Positions 1 through 8,531 of a DNA stretch of 64,000 bases are shown piece after piece. Source of the stretch: Legionella quateirensis (GTDB lineage Bacteria; Pseudomonadota; Gammaproteobacteria; Legionellales; Legionellaceae); assembly GCF_001467955.1 (NCBI RefSeq), contig NZ_LNYR01000049.1:114069-178068 (forward strand), written 5' to 3'. The position numbers and the translations under genes were made by a program. The notes under the pieces are model-generated. The model was given only the letters and a program-made list of their open reading frames with translations, did no database searches and had not been told where the DNA came from. Each line of letters opens with the position of its first letter. Positions within the stretch are counted from its first letter, which is position 1.

Positions 1-668
1 CTTCACTGCGTTCAGGATGACGAAACTTAACCGTCATCCCTAGTGTAATGACGGATCTCCTGAACGTGGTGCTGTGCCTGAATTGGGAGATCCTTCACTG
101 CGTTCAGGATGACGAAACTTAACCGTCATCCCGAATGTAACGAGGGATCTCCCGAACGTGGTGCGGTGCCTGAATTGGGAGATCTTTCACAGCGTTCAGG
201 TTGACGAAACTTAACTGTCATCCCGAATGCAATGAGGGATCTCCTGAACGTGGTGCTGTGCCTGAATTGGGAGATCCTTCACGCGTTCAGGATGACGAAA
301 CTTAACCGTCATCCCGAGTGTAACGAGGGATCTCCTGAATGTGGTGCGGTGCCTGAATTGGGAGATCCTTCACGGCGTTCAGGATGACGAAACTTAACCG
401 TCATCCCGAGTGTAACGAGGGATCTCCTGATTGTGGTGCTGTGCCTGAATTGGGAGATCATTCACGGCGTTCAGGATGACGAAACTTAACCGTCATCCTG
501 AGTGTAACGAGGGATCTCCTGAACGTGGTGCGGTGCCTGAATTGGGAGATCCTTCACTGCGTTCAGGATGACGAAACTTAACCGTCATCCCGAGTGTAAC
601 GAGGGATCTCCCGAACGTGGTGCGGTGCCTGAATTAGGAGATCCTTCACTGCGTTCAGGATGACGAAA
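1..668. repeat. Tandem array of a 92-bp palindromic unit
   Basis: Just over seven head-to-tail copies start at about 1, 93, 185, 277, 368, 460, 552 and 644, the last one partial. The period is 92 bases, except for one 91-base unit that has lost a base near 290. Each unit contains a roughly 81-base element running from CGTCATCC to GGATGACG, with an inner pair GGATCTCC and GGGAGATCC. Units are joined by a constant AAACTTAAC linker. Copies differ by a few substitutions. The array runs off the left edge, so its full length is unknown. Single or double copies recur at 25093-25264, 29716-29929, 48420-48530, 53931-54012 and 56285-56499. The linkers are not unique, so this is not a CRISPR array. Confidence 0.95.
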
Positions 669-711
669 TTTCAGTATTTATAGAGAAGTTAACTTGTTGT
701 TGGATGATAGA

Positions 712-1941
712 ATGAATCGAAAAGCATTACTGGTTGTCATTGCTCTGGTCTTCCTCGAATGGCTGGATTTCAGTTTGTATCTCTATCTGGCAAAATCAGT
801 GTTCGCCAAAAATTTTTTCCCGCCATCAGATTACAGCTTGATGCTTTCCTTTGCCTTGTTTGCTACAGCCTTTCTCGCCAGACCATTGGGTGGCTGGTTG
901 TTTGGTCGATCTGCCGACGGTTATGGTCGACGAACCCCACTTATATTTTCTGCTGCTTTAATGGGTATGGCGACTATAGGCATAGCCCTTCTTCCTGGCT
1001 ATGAAGTTATAGGTATCAGTGCAACTTGGGGATTGCTCCTGTTACGAATCGCCCAAGGCCTTGCTTTGGGTGGAGAAATCAACAATTCAGCCATGTTTCT
1101 GGTCGAACATCAATCCCATAGACCTTTGATTGCCGGTAGCTATGTCGCTGCCAGCGGTGCTGCAGGGATGTTTCTGGGTGGAGCAACCGCTGCTTTGGTT
1201 CAATCAACGCAAATTGATGACTTATGGCGCGTCATCTTTGTTTTAGTTGGGTTGCTCTCACTATGGGTATGTAGCTTACGGAAAAAATTAAAGGAATCTC
1301 CCGAATTTATTGCCAACAAATCACCGATAAGGCAGATAATCCGGGAAGAGTGGCCTGGAATTATTAATATCAGTATCATGGGAGCTTTTGTAAGCGTTAC
1401 GGTATATATCTGTAATGCATTCTGGGTCTCCTACGCTACCGATCAAGGTATAGGCTCTCCCGTTGCCTGTGCCTGGGCTGGGTCTATCGCTCAATTATTG
1501 TCTGCCCTGCTGGCATTACCTATCGCCCGCTATACACCTCCAGGCAAAGTTTTATTTTTATTACGAAGCAGTATGGTCGCCGCTTTTTTGGGAGCACCTG
1601 TGTTATTTATGTTTACTGCCTCGGGATCGGTAATCGGGGTATTACTTGGCCTTGTGTTATATGTAATGGCCAATGGACTGCTGTGCTCCGCACTCTACTA
1701 TTTTTTATACCTCCAACTTCCTGCTCAATACCGTTGTCGTGGTGTATCCACTGTCTGGGCAATTTCCGCAAGCCTTGGAGCAATCAGTTTACCAGCAGCA
1801 GAACAGGCTCATATCCACCACATGACCTGGCTTGCTCCCGTGTGGGTCAGCTTTATTGCTCTGATGGGTTATTTAATTCTATCCCGAGGCCGATTAAACA
1901 AGCATAACCCCGTTGCCTTAACCTCACTGCCATCAAGTTAA
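712..1941 (+). CDS. MFS transporter, metabolite:H+ symporter-like
   Basis: Inner-membrane major facilitator of about 410 residues with the alternating hydrophobic segments of a 12-TM carrier. The loop 2-3 signature GWLFGRSADGYGRR is clear. A later GLALGGEINNSAMFLVEH segment matches the metabolite:H+ symporter branch (ProP, KgtP and ShiA relatives). The substrate cannot be read from the sequence, although an organic acid, amino acid or osmolyte is usual for the branch. I place the start at ATG 712, after GGAT at 702-705. A TTG at 694 behind AGAGAAG would add six residues. The gene begins 44 bases after the 92-bp repeat array, so its promoter would have to lie within or next to that array. No operon partner is evident. 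Confidence 0.85.
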   Translation: MNRKALLVVIALVFLEWLDFSLYLYLAKSVFAKNFFPPSDYSLMLSFALFATAFLARPLGGWLFGRSADGYGRRTPLIFSAALMGMATIGIALLPGYEVIGISATWGLLLLRIAQGLALGGEINNSAMFLVEHQSHRPLIAGSYVAASGAAGMFLGGATAALVQSTQIDDLWRVIFVLVGLLSLWVCSLRKKLKESPEFIANKSPIRQIIREEWPGIINISIMGAFVSVTVYICNAFWVSYATDQGIGSPVACAWAGSIAQLLSALLALPIARYTPPGKVLFLLRSSMVAAFLGAPVLFMFTASGSVIGVLLGLVLYVMANGLLCSALYYFLYLQLPAQYRCRGVSTVWAISASLGAISLPAAEQAHIHHMTWLAPVWVSFIALMGYLILSRGRLNKHNPVALTSLPSS

Positions 1942-2089
1942 GAATTATTTATTGTAGATTGACTATTTTCGTAGCCCGTATTAGCGAAGCGTAATACGGG
2001 ATTGAAGTGACAAGAAACTCCATTATTTCCCCGTAATACGCTTCGCTATTACAGGCTACAATGGCTGCCATCAAGTTAATAATTATTTA
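1927..2089. repeat. Palindromic element flanked by 25-bp direct repeats
   Basis: A long imperfect inverted repeat spans 1971-2059. It starts GTAGCCCGTATTAGCGAAGC and its complement ends near GGCTAC. It is bracketed by direct repeats at 1927-1951 and 2065-2089 that match at 24 of 25 positions and begin CTGCCATCAAGTTAA. The left copy contains the last codons and stop of the MFS gene, so the end of that gene has been duplicated around the element. A relative of the palindrome lies at 63085-63167. The rest of the gap to 2324 shows a C-run at about 2091 and no gene. Confidence 0.85.
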
Positions 2090-2324
2090 GCCCCCCCCTG
2101 TTTCACGGCTTTGTCTTATACGGACTACTATGACTTAACTTAATGGCAGAGTGCCATGCTTCATCTGTAAATACGTGCAAAGTGCATTGGTTTCTAACAA
2201 AACTTGTATCCTGGGGAATTTCAAATTAGTATTGATCACATGGGAATCATTTGATGAATTGTCAACGCACCCCAAGTATTTTGTAAATCCTGAAGACATC
2301 AATATTTTACAGGAAGTTACGTTA

Positions 2325-3425
2325 ATGAAACCGATACTCTACCTCGCCTTTATAGTTCTGAATGTGATCCTGGCACAACCCGATGCAATGGCACAAAAAC
2401 CATATAATGAATTACAAATAAATCATGTAAATCTGAAAAAATATCCTGAACACATCACAGTACACGAACCTGGGGTTGAAGTGACGATTGGCGATTTACA
2501 TGGCAATGCACTTAAATTGCTCAATTTTCTTATTCGAAATGATGTCGTAAAAATTACTAAGGAAGATTATAACCTCTTTGTTTCTATTTATGAAAAAAGT
2601 CCAGATGATCTTACAGTGAAAGATCTGGCTTATTTTCAGGTCCTATTGAATGCTGCTAAAATTAACTCTCAACATAAAATCAGATTTCTGGGTGATGATT
2701 TATGTGATCGGGGTATGAATGATTATTACACCTTACAACTCTACAAAAAATTAGATATGGCCGGTGTTCCTTTTGATGTTGTTTTATCCAATCACGGTAA
2801 TTTTTTCCTCAGTGCCTATGAACGGCCAGAGCAATCATTCAGTTTTAATCCTTATGGAGAGGGAGAAAATGAGTCTACCGTTCAATCAATGCTCCATTTG
2901 GGGCGAATAATCGATCGCGGTATTATAGAACGTCAAGACGTACTGGATATAATTCAGAATCACTACCTGAAGCATCTCGTGTTTCCAGGTTATACCCATA
3001 ACAAACAAAAAAATGAACTGACTGTTTATAGTCATGCACCAATCGATCTCGGCATTCTTGCTGAGTTGGCAAAGGATCTCAAGACTCCTTATAACGATTC
3101 AAATCTGGCTGAGTTAACCAAGGGTTTCGATAGTATCAACCATCAGATACACCAGTGGATTATGAGTCGAACATTTACAGTTCATTACAATCAACTGAAT
3201 GAGGATCACAAAAAGTCGAACACTCAAAGCCCTATAAAGCAGGTGTTATGGAACAGGGATTACACCATATTACATCGTGATCACGAACCAACGGGCAAAC
3301 ACTTTTTTGTGAACTACGTCCACGGACATGATTCAATGCCCAATGTATTCAATCTGGATAATTTATTCGGTAAAGGGAATGATAACTATACGGGCCCTTA
3401 TGCGATTCATGTGACCCATTCTTAA
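2325..3425 (+). CDS. Secreted Ser/Thr-phosphatase-fold protein, WipA/WipB-like
   Basis: Predicted 366-residue calcineurin-like phosphoesterase. Metal-site motifs appear in the PPP-family order: GDLHGN near residue 56, GDDLCDRG near 123 and SNHG near 155. Later histidine segments YSHAP and VHGHD complete the usual metal-binding set. The arrangement resembles the Legionella Dot/Icm effectors WipA and WipB, which have a PPP fold. I choose ATG 2325 because AGGAAG lies 8 bases upstream and the N-terminus then reads as a Sec signal peptide, cut after about residue 23 (AMA). The frame stays open 58 codons upstream, but that segment has no good start. A signal peptide is unexpected for a Dot/Icm substrate, so a periplasmic or type II secreted phosphatase is the alternative. 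Phosphatase-like fold: fairly sure. Effector status: inference. Confidence 0.75.
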   Translation: MKPILYLAFIVLNVILAQPDAMAQKPYNELQINHVNLKKYPEHITVHEPGVEVTIGDLHGNALKLLNFLIRNDVVKITKEDYNLFVSIYEKSPDDLTVKDLAYFQVLLNAAKINSQHKIRFLGDDLCDRGMNDYYTLQLYKKLDMAGVPFDVVLSNHGNFFLSAYERPEQSFSFNPYGEGENESTVQSMLHLGRIIDRGIIERQDVLDIIQNHYLKHLVFPGYTHNKQKNELTVYSHAPIDLGILAELAKDLKTPYNDSNLAELTKGFDSINHQIHQWIMSRTFTVHYNQLNEDHKKSNTQSPIKQVLWNRDYTILHRDHEPTGKHFFVNYVHGHDSMPNVFNLDNLFGKGNDNYTGPYAIHVTHS

Positions 3426-3453
3426 TAATTCGGCACATAAAAGGGATCAGGTT

Positions 3454-4674
3454 ATGTTACATATTGCTGTAATTGGATGCGGGATTGCTGGCCCTGCTGC
3501 CGCCATTTTTTTAAAGCAATTAAATGCTGAAGTTACTGTATTTGATAAGGTCGAAAATTTAAAACCTGTTGGTGCTGGATTCTTGTTGCAACCAGCAGGT
3601 CTGGATGTGCTGAACCATTTAGGGATTGTTCAATCTCTAATTTCCAGAGGAGCTCCCATTTCGGGGCTGCATGGAACCAATCATAATAATAAAGTTGTTC
3701 TGGATTTGCATTACGCCGATTTGGTTTCACACCATAGTGGTTTAGGCATACATAGAGCCGTCCTCTATGAGGAACTCTATAAAAAGATGACTGAATTAAA
3801 CATCAAAATAATTAATCCCTGCGAAATTACGGGGATTGAAAACCTGGCAGAACAGGTTCATCTTAAAGATAATCAAGGGAATCGTTATGGCCCTTATGAT
3901 TGTGTCATTATTGCAGACGGATCACGATCCCAACTTCGGCATAGTATGAATTGCAAAATAAAAGTCACACCTTACGAATGGGGTGCATTATGGGCAATAT
4001 GCCAGGATACACAACATCAATTCAATACTGTTCTCGAACAGGTTTATAGGCATACCGAAATTATGGCTGGTATTTTGCCAATGGGGCATCAGGACAAAAA
4101 CCTGTTGATCAGCTTTTTCTGGAGTTTACATCGATCGAAACTGGCACAATGGAAGCATACTCCTTTCCCCACATGGAAAAATCAAGTCCTGAATGTTTGG
4201 CCCAAACTAAGGCCTTTATTTGATCATCTTCATTCGCACGATCAATTTGCATTTGCTTCTTATTCAGACGTGAACATCCATCCATGGCATGACAACAGAA
4301 TTGTGATCATTGGAGACGCAGCTCATGGCATGAGTCCCCAATTAGGTCAGGGTGCCAATCTGGGTTTAATTGATGCTCAAATTCTTTTTGAATGTTTGCG
4401 CCAATATCCTGTTCAAAAAGCTCTGACCCTTTATACCGAAAAAAGAACATCACAACTTAATTATTATCAGACCGCAAGCCGTTTTGTTACCCCTTGGTTC
4501 CAATCATCAAATCGTGTTATGGGTTTTTTAAGAGACAGGTTACACGGTACTTTTTGCAAAACGCCTCTAATCAAACACCAGATGCTTCTCACCTTGGCCT
4601 GTATGAAAACAGGATATTTCAAATCAATACCTTTAGATCAGTATCAACCCCTGTTTAGGCCAATACATGAATAA
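3454..4674 (+). CDS. FAD-dependent monooxygenase
   Basis: Flavoprotein hydroxylase of the UbiH/PHBH type, 406 residues. The N-terminal Rossmann motif GCGIAGPAAA begins near residue 8. The mid-chain DCVIIADGSRS and the C-terminal GDAAHGMSPQLGQGANLG bind FAD and are diagnostic. The family uses NAD(P)H and O2 to hydroxylate aromatic or conjugated substrates, but this substrate is unknown. AGGGATCAGG precedes ATG 3454. The last 8 bases overlap the next gene in an ATGAATAA arrangement, so translation of the two is probably coupled. The neighbours DUF2878 and DUF2177 are small membrane proteins, which suggests a lipid-linked or membrane substrate. That last point is inference. Confidence 0.88.
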   Translation: MLHIAVIGCGIAGPAAAIFLKQLNAEVTVFDKVENLKPVGAGFLLQPAGLDVLNHLGIVQSLISRGAPISGLHGTNHNNKVVLDLHYADLVSHHSGLGIHRAVLYEELYKKMTELNIKIINPCEITGIENLAEQVHLKDNQGNRYGPYDCVIIADGSRSQLRHSMNCKIKVTPYEWGALWAICQDTQHQFNTVLEQVYRHTEIMAGILPMGHQDKNLLISFFWSLHRSKLAQWKHTPFPTWKNQVLNVWPKLRPLFDHLHSHDQFAFASYSDVNIHPWHDNRIVIIGDAAHGMSPQLGQGANLGLIDAQILFECLRQYPVQKALTLYTEKRTSQLNYYQTASRFVTPWFQSSNRVMGFLRDRLHGTFCKTPLIKHQMLLTLACMKTGYFKSIPLDQYQPLFRPIHE

Positions 4675-5200
4675 AATATTAGTCATTTACACATATTACA
4701 TCGTCTGGTTTGGTTCTCTGATCCTGGCCGCGAACAATTTTGCCTGGCTCCCTCTCCTTTTATCCCTGTCCATCAGTTCTGTTCAATTATTTTTTTGGTG
4801 TGATTTATCCAAAGTCAAAAACTGGATGCTCTTTATGTTAAGTCTGTCGTGTTTGGGGTTCCTGATTGACAGTATTTTTACCGCAACATCGCTCATTCAT
4901 TTTCAACCCAATCCCTTTTATCCATATGTTGCTCCTCCATGGATGTTGGGTCTATGGATAAATTTTAGTGTGTTATGCATCAGTTTGGTAGAAATGCTGA
5001 GCCTGCTAAGTCGTTTTCTCTGGCTGCTTGCATTAATAGGTTTTCCCGCCGCATATCTTGGCGGAGTAGGATTTCATGTAGCTATTTTTCATTTAGGCAC
5101 TATCAGTTCAATTTTTCTTGGATTAATATGGATGTTACTTTTTCCCTTTCTATGTCAAAAATTTTTATTCCCGGCAACTCACCCAATGATTAAGGATTAA
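4667..5200 (+). CDS. DUF2878-type integral membrane protein
   Basis: Very hydrophobic 177-residue protein with about five or six predicted membrane spans and the look of the DUF2878 family (my recognition of the WCDLSK and PPWMLGLWINFS segments). It starts inside the end of the monooxygenase gene, with TTAGG 8 bases upstream of the ATG. It is followed after 3 bases by the DUF2177 gene. Families of this kind often travel with DUF2177 and lipid-modifying enzymes in gammaproteobacteria. No catalytic residues are evident and no function is assigned. Confidence 0.75.
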   Translation: MNKILVIYTYYIVWFGSLILAANNFAWLPLLLSLSISSVQLFFWCDLSKVKNWMLFMLSLSCLGFLIDSIFTATSLIHFQPNPFYPYVAPPWMLGLWINFSVLCISLVEMLSLLSRFLWLLALIGFPAAYLGGVGFHVAIFHLGTISSIFLGLIWMLLFPFLCQKFLFPATHPMIKD

Positions 5201-5203
5201 CTC

Positions 5204-5611
5204 ATGACGGCGCTTAAATGCATTATTCCTACAATGATTTTATTTTGTCTTCTGGATTTTCTATGGATAGGATGGATTGGAAAATCACTGTATTTTAATC
5301 AGCTTGGTCACTTCTTAAATATTGAAGGGAATCAATTAAAACCTAATCTACCCGCTGCTTTTATAGTCTACCTCCTGTTTGCGGTCATGATATGGTGCGT
5401 TGTCCTTCCTTTGGCACAGAACCAATTATCCCAGAGTGTACTCTACGGCGCATTATTAGGTCTGATAGTCTATGGAATTTATGATATGACCAATCTATCG
5501 GTACTAAAAAATTGGCCTCTTTATATTTCATTGATTGATTGGTTTTGGGGAATTATCCTGTGCGCTATAACCAGTGGTTTTTGCAGTTGGATTAAAAAGT
5601 TTTTTGTCTGA
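5204..5611 (+). CDS. DUF2177-family membrane protein
   Basis: 135-residue inner-membrane protein with four predicted helices. FLLDFLWIGWIGKSLY-like and YGIYDMTNLSVLKNWP segments are typical of DUF2177. AAGGAT lies 7 bases upstream of the ATG. It is the third gene of a tight plus-strand set with the FAD monooxygenase and the DUF2878 protein, and it is followed by a hairpin at 5629-5656. Biochemical role unknown. Family assignment is fairly secure from the YDMTN motif and size. Confidence 0.8.
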   Translation: MTALKCIIPTMILFCLLDFLWIGWIGKSLYFNQLGHFLNIEGNQLKPNLPAAFIVYLLFAVMIWCVVLPLAQNQLSQSVLYGALLGLIVYGIYDMTNLSVLKNWPLYISLIDWFWGIILCAITSGFCSWIKKFFV

Positions 5612-5628
5612 ACCTTAATAAACACAAA

Positions 5629-5656
5629 GTTGGCAAATCCTTTTTGATCTGCCAAC
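5629..5656. terminator. Hairpin between convergent genes
   Basis: GTTGGCA (5629-5635) pairs with TGCCAAC (5650-5656) around a loop containing five T residues. It lies between the end of the DUF2177 gene and the end of the minus-strand transpeptidase gene, so it may stop transcription from both sides. There is no long U-tract after the stem. Confidence 0.5.
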
Positions 5657-5670
5657 CGGCTACACCCTAA

Positions 5671-6900
5671 TTAAAGTCCCAACCAACGAATGAAGCGATT
5701 TGTAGTTTTTAAATTAAGCACTGGTTTGACATCAGTGTTCATAGTATAACTCTTTATTGCATCATCAAAATTATTTGAAGTATTAGCGTTTGAATGCACA
5801 CCATTGATTTTTCCCATATTGATTATTTTCATTTGTGTTTCATAATACCCACGAACCATAATAATGACCGGTATTACGAAATTAATAGAATCCAAGCCTT
5901 CTCTGTCATTTTGAACCACCAGCTTATTAAATTCATTACTGCTTAAAGCAATATACTCTTCATTATTTATTTGACGTCGCAGCATTCTTCCTAAAGGTGC
6001 CTGTGTATGAAACACGCGTTCATAGGCCGTAGCAGACATCACTATAATCGGTTCCTCTTCTTCACGTCTGTCGTTTTTATTGATGTCAGCAAACAACACG
6101 GGTTCACGAAGATCAACATCATTAGGTGCTGTATCTATCTTGGTCATCTGTACATCTGAATTCGCTGAATGATCTACAGCATTACACGTTAAAAATTTAG
6201 ATTTTCCAAACCATTCATCACTGGGATAATAAACGACCATCAGTGAATTATCTTTGATAGTATTGATAATAGGTTTGTACAGCTCCAGGGGCAGAGCAGG
6301 ACATCCCCAACTGCGACCGGGCCTACCGTAGCGTTTGATAAAATTTTCTTCTACATACCACCCACCATGCATCACTACTGACCGATTATAGGCATTGTCA
6401 TTAAAATTTTTATCGAGACCTGCCAATCTTAAAGACAATCCTTCTCGACCATAATAAGCCTGGTCAGTTCTATATACGCCGATACTGCTGGCTTTACTGT
6501 CATACTTATTAGAAAAATAATTGGTTAACAAGGTTCCTGATCTAATGCCATGAGAGACATACGTATGAAAAAGTAATTTCTTTTCATTGATATCAAATAC
6601 CCATAATCGCTTCTCGTTCGATGGTAAGGAATAATCAATAATGGTCAATATATTATTACGTTTTACATTATAAGCTGTTGCACATTTGATGGTTGTCAGA
6701 ACCTTATTAATGACCGGTTCACTTAACGTATTCCCTTCCTTTTGAAGCATTTCTTTTATTTCATTCAATTGGTAATTATAGGATGGAATCACGCTCTGAA
6801 CGTGTTCATTCATCGCGAATTGTTTTTCTATAACAGGTAAGGGTAGTAAAGCGAAATCAGATGATGTTACTGCTAATAGCAATAGCAGAATATTAATCAT
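5671..6900 (-). CDS. L,D-transpeptidase-like (YkuD_2) exported protein
   Basis: 409-residue exported protein with a short N-terminal signal segment rich in leucine. The catalytic-like block has a histidine in VVMHGGWYVEE (H178) and the nucleophile motif GRSWGCPALP (C200), matching the murein L,D-transpeptidase catalytic-domain family PF13645. The expected role is cross-linking or modifying peptidoglycan peptide stems in the periplasm. After the catalytic domain about 170 residues follow without a motif I recognise, including an acidic stretch NDRREEEEP. This tail is longer than in most family members. It is transcribed alone on the minus strand and converges with the DUF2177 gene. Confidence 0.82.
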   Translation of the reverse strand: MINILLLLLAVTSSDFALLPLPVIEKQFAMNEHVQSVIPSYNYQLNEIKEMLQKEGNTLSEPVINKVLTTIKCATAYNVKRNNILTIIDYSLPSNEKRLWVFDINEKKLLFHTYVSHGIRSGTLLTNYFSNKYDSKASSIGVYRTDQAYYGREGLSLRLAGLDKNFNDNAYNRSVVMHGGWYVEENFIKRYGRPGRSWGCPALPLELYKPIINTIKDNSLMVVYYPSDEWFGKSKFLTCNAVDHSANSDVQMTKIDTAPNDVDLREPVLFADINKNDRREEEEPIIVMSATAYERVFHTQAPLGRMLRRQINNEEYIALSSNEFNKLVVQNDREGLDSINFVIPVIIMVRGYYETQMKIINMGKINGVHSNANTSNNFDDAIKSYTMNTDVKPVLNLKTTNRFIRWLGL

Positions 6901-7028
6901 AGCATTTCCTTGATTGTATTGATCTTAAATTATTATTATTCCTGTACTAATTAATATAGATCACAAACAATCAAAGTGCACAAATTTTAAATTATAAAAT
7001 CTTAATTTGGTCATGATGCTGTTGCAAC

Positions 7029-7058
7029 GATCTGATTGGATCTTAATCCAATCAGATC
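7029..7058. terminator. 13-bp perfect hairpin downstream of the 45-aa ORF
   Basis: GATCTGATTGGAT (7029-7041) and its exact complement (7046-7058) enclose a CTTA loop. It lies 26 bases beyond the stop of the predicted minus-strand small gene at 7085-7222. A long T-run is absent on either strand, so it may act as an RNA 3' end stabiliser rather than a classical intrinsic terminator. Confidence 0.6.
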
Positions 7059-7084
7059 AGGTGCAGATTCATCATCAAGATAGC

Positions 7085-7222
7085 TCACAGTTTAGTGATT
7101 TTAACCAGATTCAAATCATTTAAATCTTGATTATGATCTTTAATTTTAAGAACCGAAATTAGCGTAACAAACAGCAAGCGAAATCCATTAAAACCGTTCT
7201 TTACAGCTATAGCGTGAGTCAT
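7085..7222 (-). CDS. Predicted 45-aa small protein
   Basis: Short frame with a strong ribosome binding site: AAGGAAG at 7237-7231 sits 8 bases before ATG 7222. It encodes MTHAIAVKNGFNG followed by a hydrophobic FRLLFVTLISVL stretch and a charged tail. The frame can be extended upstream to 7339, but that part lacks a good start. A perfect hairpin follows at 7029-7058, so the unit has the outline of a complete small transcription unit. No family recognised. It could be a small membrane peptide. Existence rests on the RBS and hairpin only. Confidence 0.45.
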   Translation of the reverse strand: MTHAIAVKNGFNGFRLLFVTLISVLKIKDHNQDLNDLNLVKITKL

Positions 7223-7323
7223 AGTATCTACTTCCTTAGCCTTATTAAAATCCATTTGTGTAGTGCTATTGCTTGTATATCCTCGGTTTATCTTAACATA
7301 GAACTCACAGGAGGGTCGGGAAG

Positions 7324-7350
7324 AAATCCTCTGAAACATCCAGAGGATTT
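7324..7350 (-). terminator. Hairpin downstream of the 126-aa protein gene
   Basis: AAATCCTCTG (7324-7333) pairs perfectly with CAGAGGATTT (7341-7350) around a 7-base loop. Read on the minus strand it lies 29 bases after the stop codon at 7379 and ends in TTTCTT, consistent with a weak intrinsic terminator. Confidence 0.65.
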
Positions 7351-7378
7351 AATAAGGAAAGGAATATATCGGTTGTCA

Positions 7379-7759
7379 TTAATTGAGCTTGCTTGCAGGC
7401 TTGGCTCCATCGTCTTCACTCTTATCATCAAATAAAAGAGTTCCCATATTTAATAAATTCCCGCAGGCACACATCGCTTGTAGTGCCCATGAAGCATTAG
7501 AGCAACCAGAGGTTATTCCGGCATAAATAGCACCCATCCTGAACAAATTTGCCCCTGCCCCCAGTATTCTGGTTCCAAATCCATTTGTCTCATTCAAGCT
7601 ATACATACTGTACGCATGAGTAACGAGAGCCAAACCCAGTTCAGCAACCTTTCCTTCTGGATTAGTCACCAGGGAATAGGCAGCCAAAGAAATAATTGTT
7701 ACATTATACAATTGCATCCCTTGTGTCCAGGATGAGCCTTTATCAAAAAAACCAAACAT
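7379..7759 (-). CDS. Orphan hydrophobic protein, tandem paralogue 1
   Basis: 126 residues beginning MFGFFDKGSSW. It aligns over most of its length with residues 30 onward of the protein encoded at 7956-8417. Shared features are an FG/F-F start, GMQLYNV versus GLQLFNV, and YSLVTNPEGK versus YKLLTDSDAKG. Both carry recurring short blocks of the form N-L-L-N-x-G-T-L or N-L-F-x-x-G-A. These are mildly hydrophobic and may insert in a membrane. An in-frame TAA lies 9 bases upstream of the ATG, so the start is fixed at or after 7759. GGGG at about -12 is the only RBS-like signal. Function unknown. The family looks Legionella-specific, but that needs a search. Confidence 0.6.
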   Translation of the reverse strand: MFGFFDKGSSWTQGMQLYNVTIISLAAYSLVTNPEGKVAELGLALVTHAYSMYSLNETNGFGTRILGAGANLFRMGAIYAGITSGCSNASWALQAMCACGNLLNMGTLLFDDKSEDDGAKPASKLN

Positions 7760-7955
7760 AATAAATTACCCCATAGTATTAAAATGTCAAAATTTTATCC
7801 ATTGCGCATATAATAAATCAAGCGTTTTCCAAATTAACACCCGATTACTCATTTAAAATAATACTGATAGAAAACTTTTAGATTAGTATGGGTTATGTTT
7901 TACCATTAGAGAACCTGATGATTTGTTGATTTTTAAGATAACGGAATAAGTAAAA

Positions 7956-8417
7956 TCAAGGAGTCCTTGTTATGGATGAGGGATTATCAGGATAGGCAGT
8001 TGTAGATCCGGATATTAAAGCCCCCGTATTCAATAAAGTGGAAACAACTCCCAATGCATCAGTTAATGGGGATGAGTGAGTTGTTTCTGAGGTCATCCGA
8101 CTATAAGACGCACCCAGACTAAAAAGATTCACACCTATCGTCATTATCTCACTAAGCGCATTGGAATTTTCTCTCAGGCTTAAAAAATTAATTGCATGAA
8201 CCGCAATTTCCAATCCTTCCACAGAGCCCTTTGCATCAGAATCCGTAAGCAACTTATAGGTTGCTGTGCTCAGTAGCAACACATTAAATAGTTGCAATCC
8301 CTTCTTCCATTGACTGTCCTGATTAAACATTCCAAACATACAACCCATCCTTATTAATGTTCCTGTGTTGAGTAACATTAGTGAATATCCAGATAATAAA
8401 TCAAGCAAATACTTCAT
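7956..8417 (-). CDS. Orphan hydrophobic protein, tandem paralogue 2
   Basis: 153 residues, paralogous to the protein encoded just downstream at 7379-7759. Three blocks resemble one another: LLNTGTLIRMG near residue 16, VNLFSLGASYS in the middle and LLNTGALISGS near the C-terminus. This suggests an internal roughly 60-residue repeat. The ATG at 8417 keeps the first block. An ATG at 8339 (MFGMFNQDS) has the better RBS-like GGATGGG upstream and would match the paralogue's start exactly. I keep the longer form because its extra block fits the repeat pattern. The gene is divergent from the 1762-aa gene. Function unknown. Confidence 0.6.
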   Translation of the reverse strand: MKYLLDLLSGYSLMLLNTGTLIRMGCMFGMFNQDSQWKKGLQLFNVLLLSTATYKLLTDSDAKGSVEGLEIAVHAINFLSLRENSNALSEIMTIGVNLFSLGASYSRMTSETTHSSPLTDALGVVSTLLNTGALISGSTTAYPDNPSSITRTP

Positions 8418-8476
8418 TTATTCTTAAAACAAATAAAGACATAACCTCTGAAAGTGATATTTTAAGGGCAATGTGT

Positions 8477-8482
8477 TATAAT
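8477..8482 (+). promoter_or_regulatory. Candidate -10 box for the 1762-aa gene
   Basis: TATAAT preceded by TGTGT, 50 bases before the start codon. The same 12-base context TGTGTTATAATT occurs at 22611-22622 upstream of another orphan gene. No convincing -35 box is present at the usual distance. Confidence 0.5.
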
Positions 8483-8531
8483 TTAACTCATTATTACTTA
8501 CACCATTGAATGATATTACCTAGAGGTTGAT

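Noticed and set aside
1-668. CRISPR array
   Set aside because: The units are near-identical along their whole 92 bases; there are no unique spacers and no cas genes.
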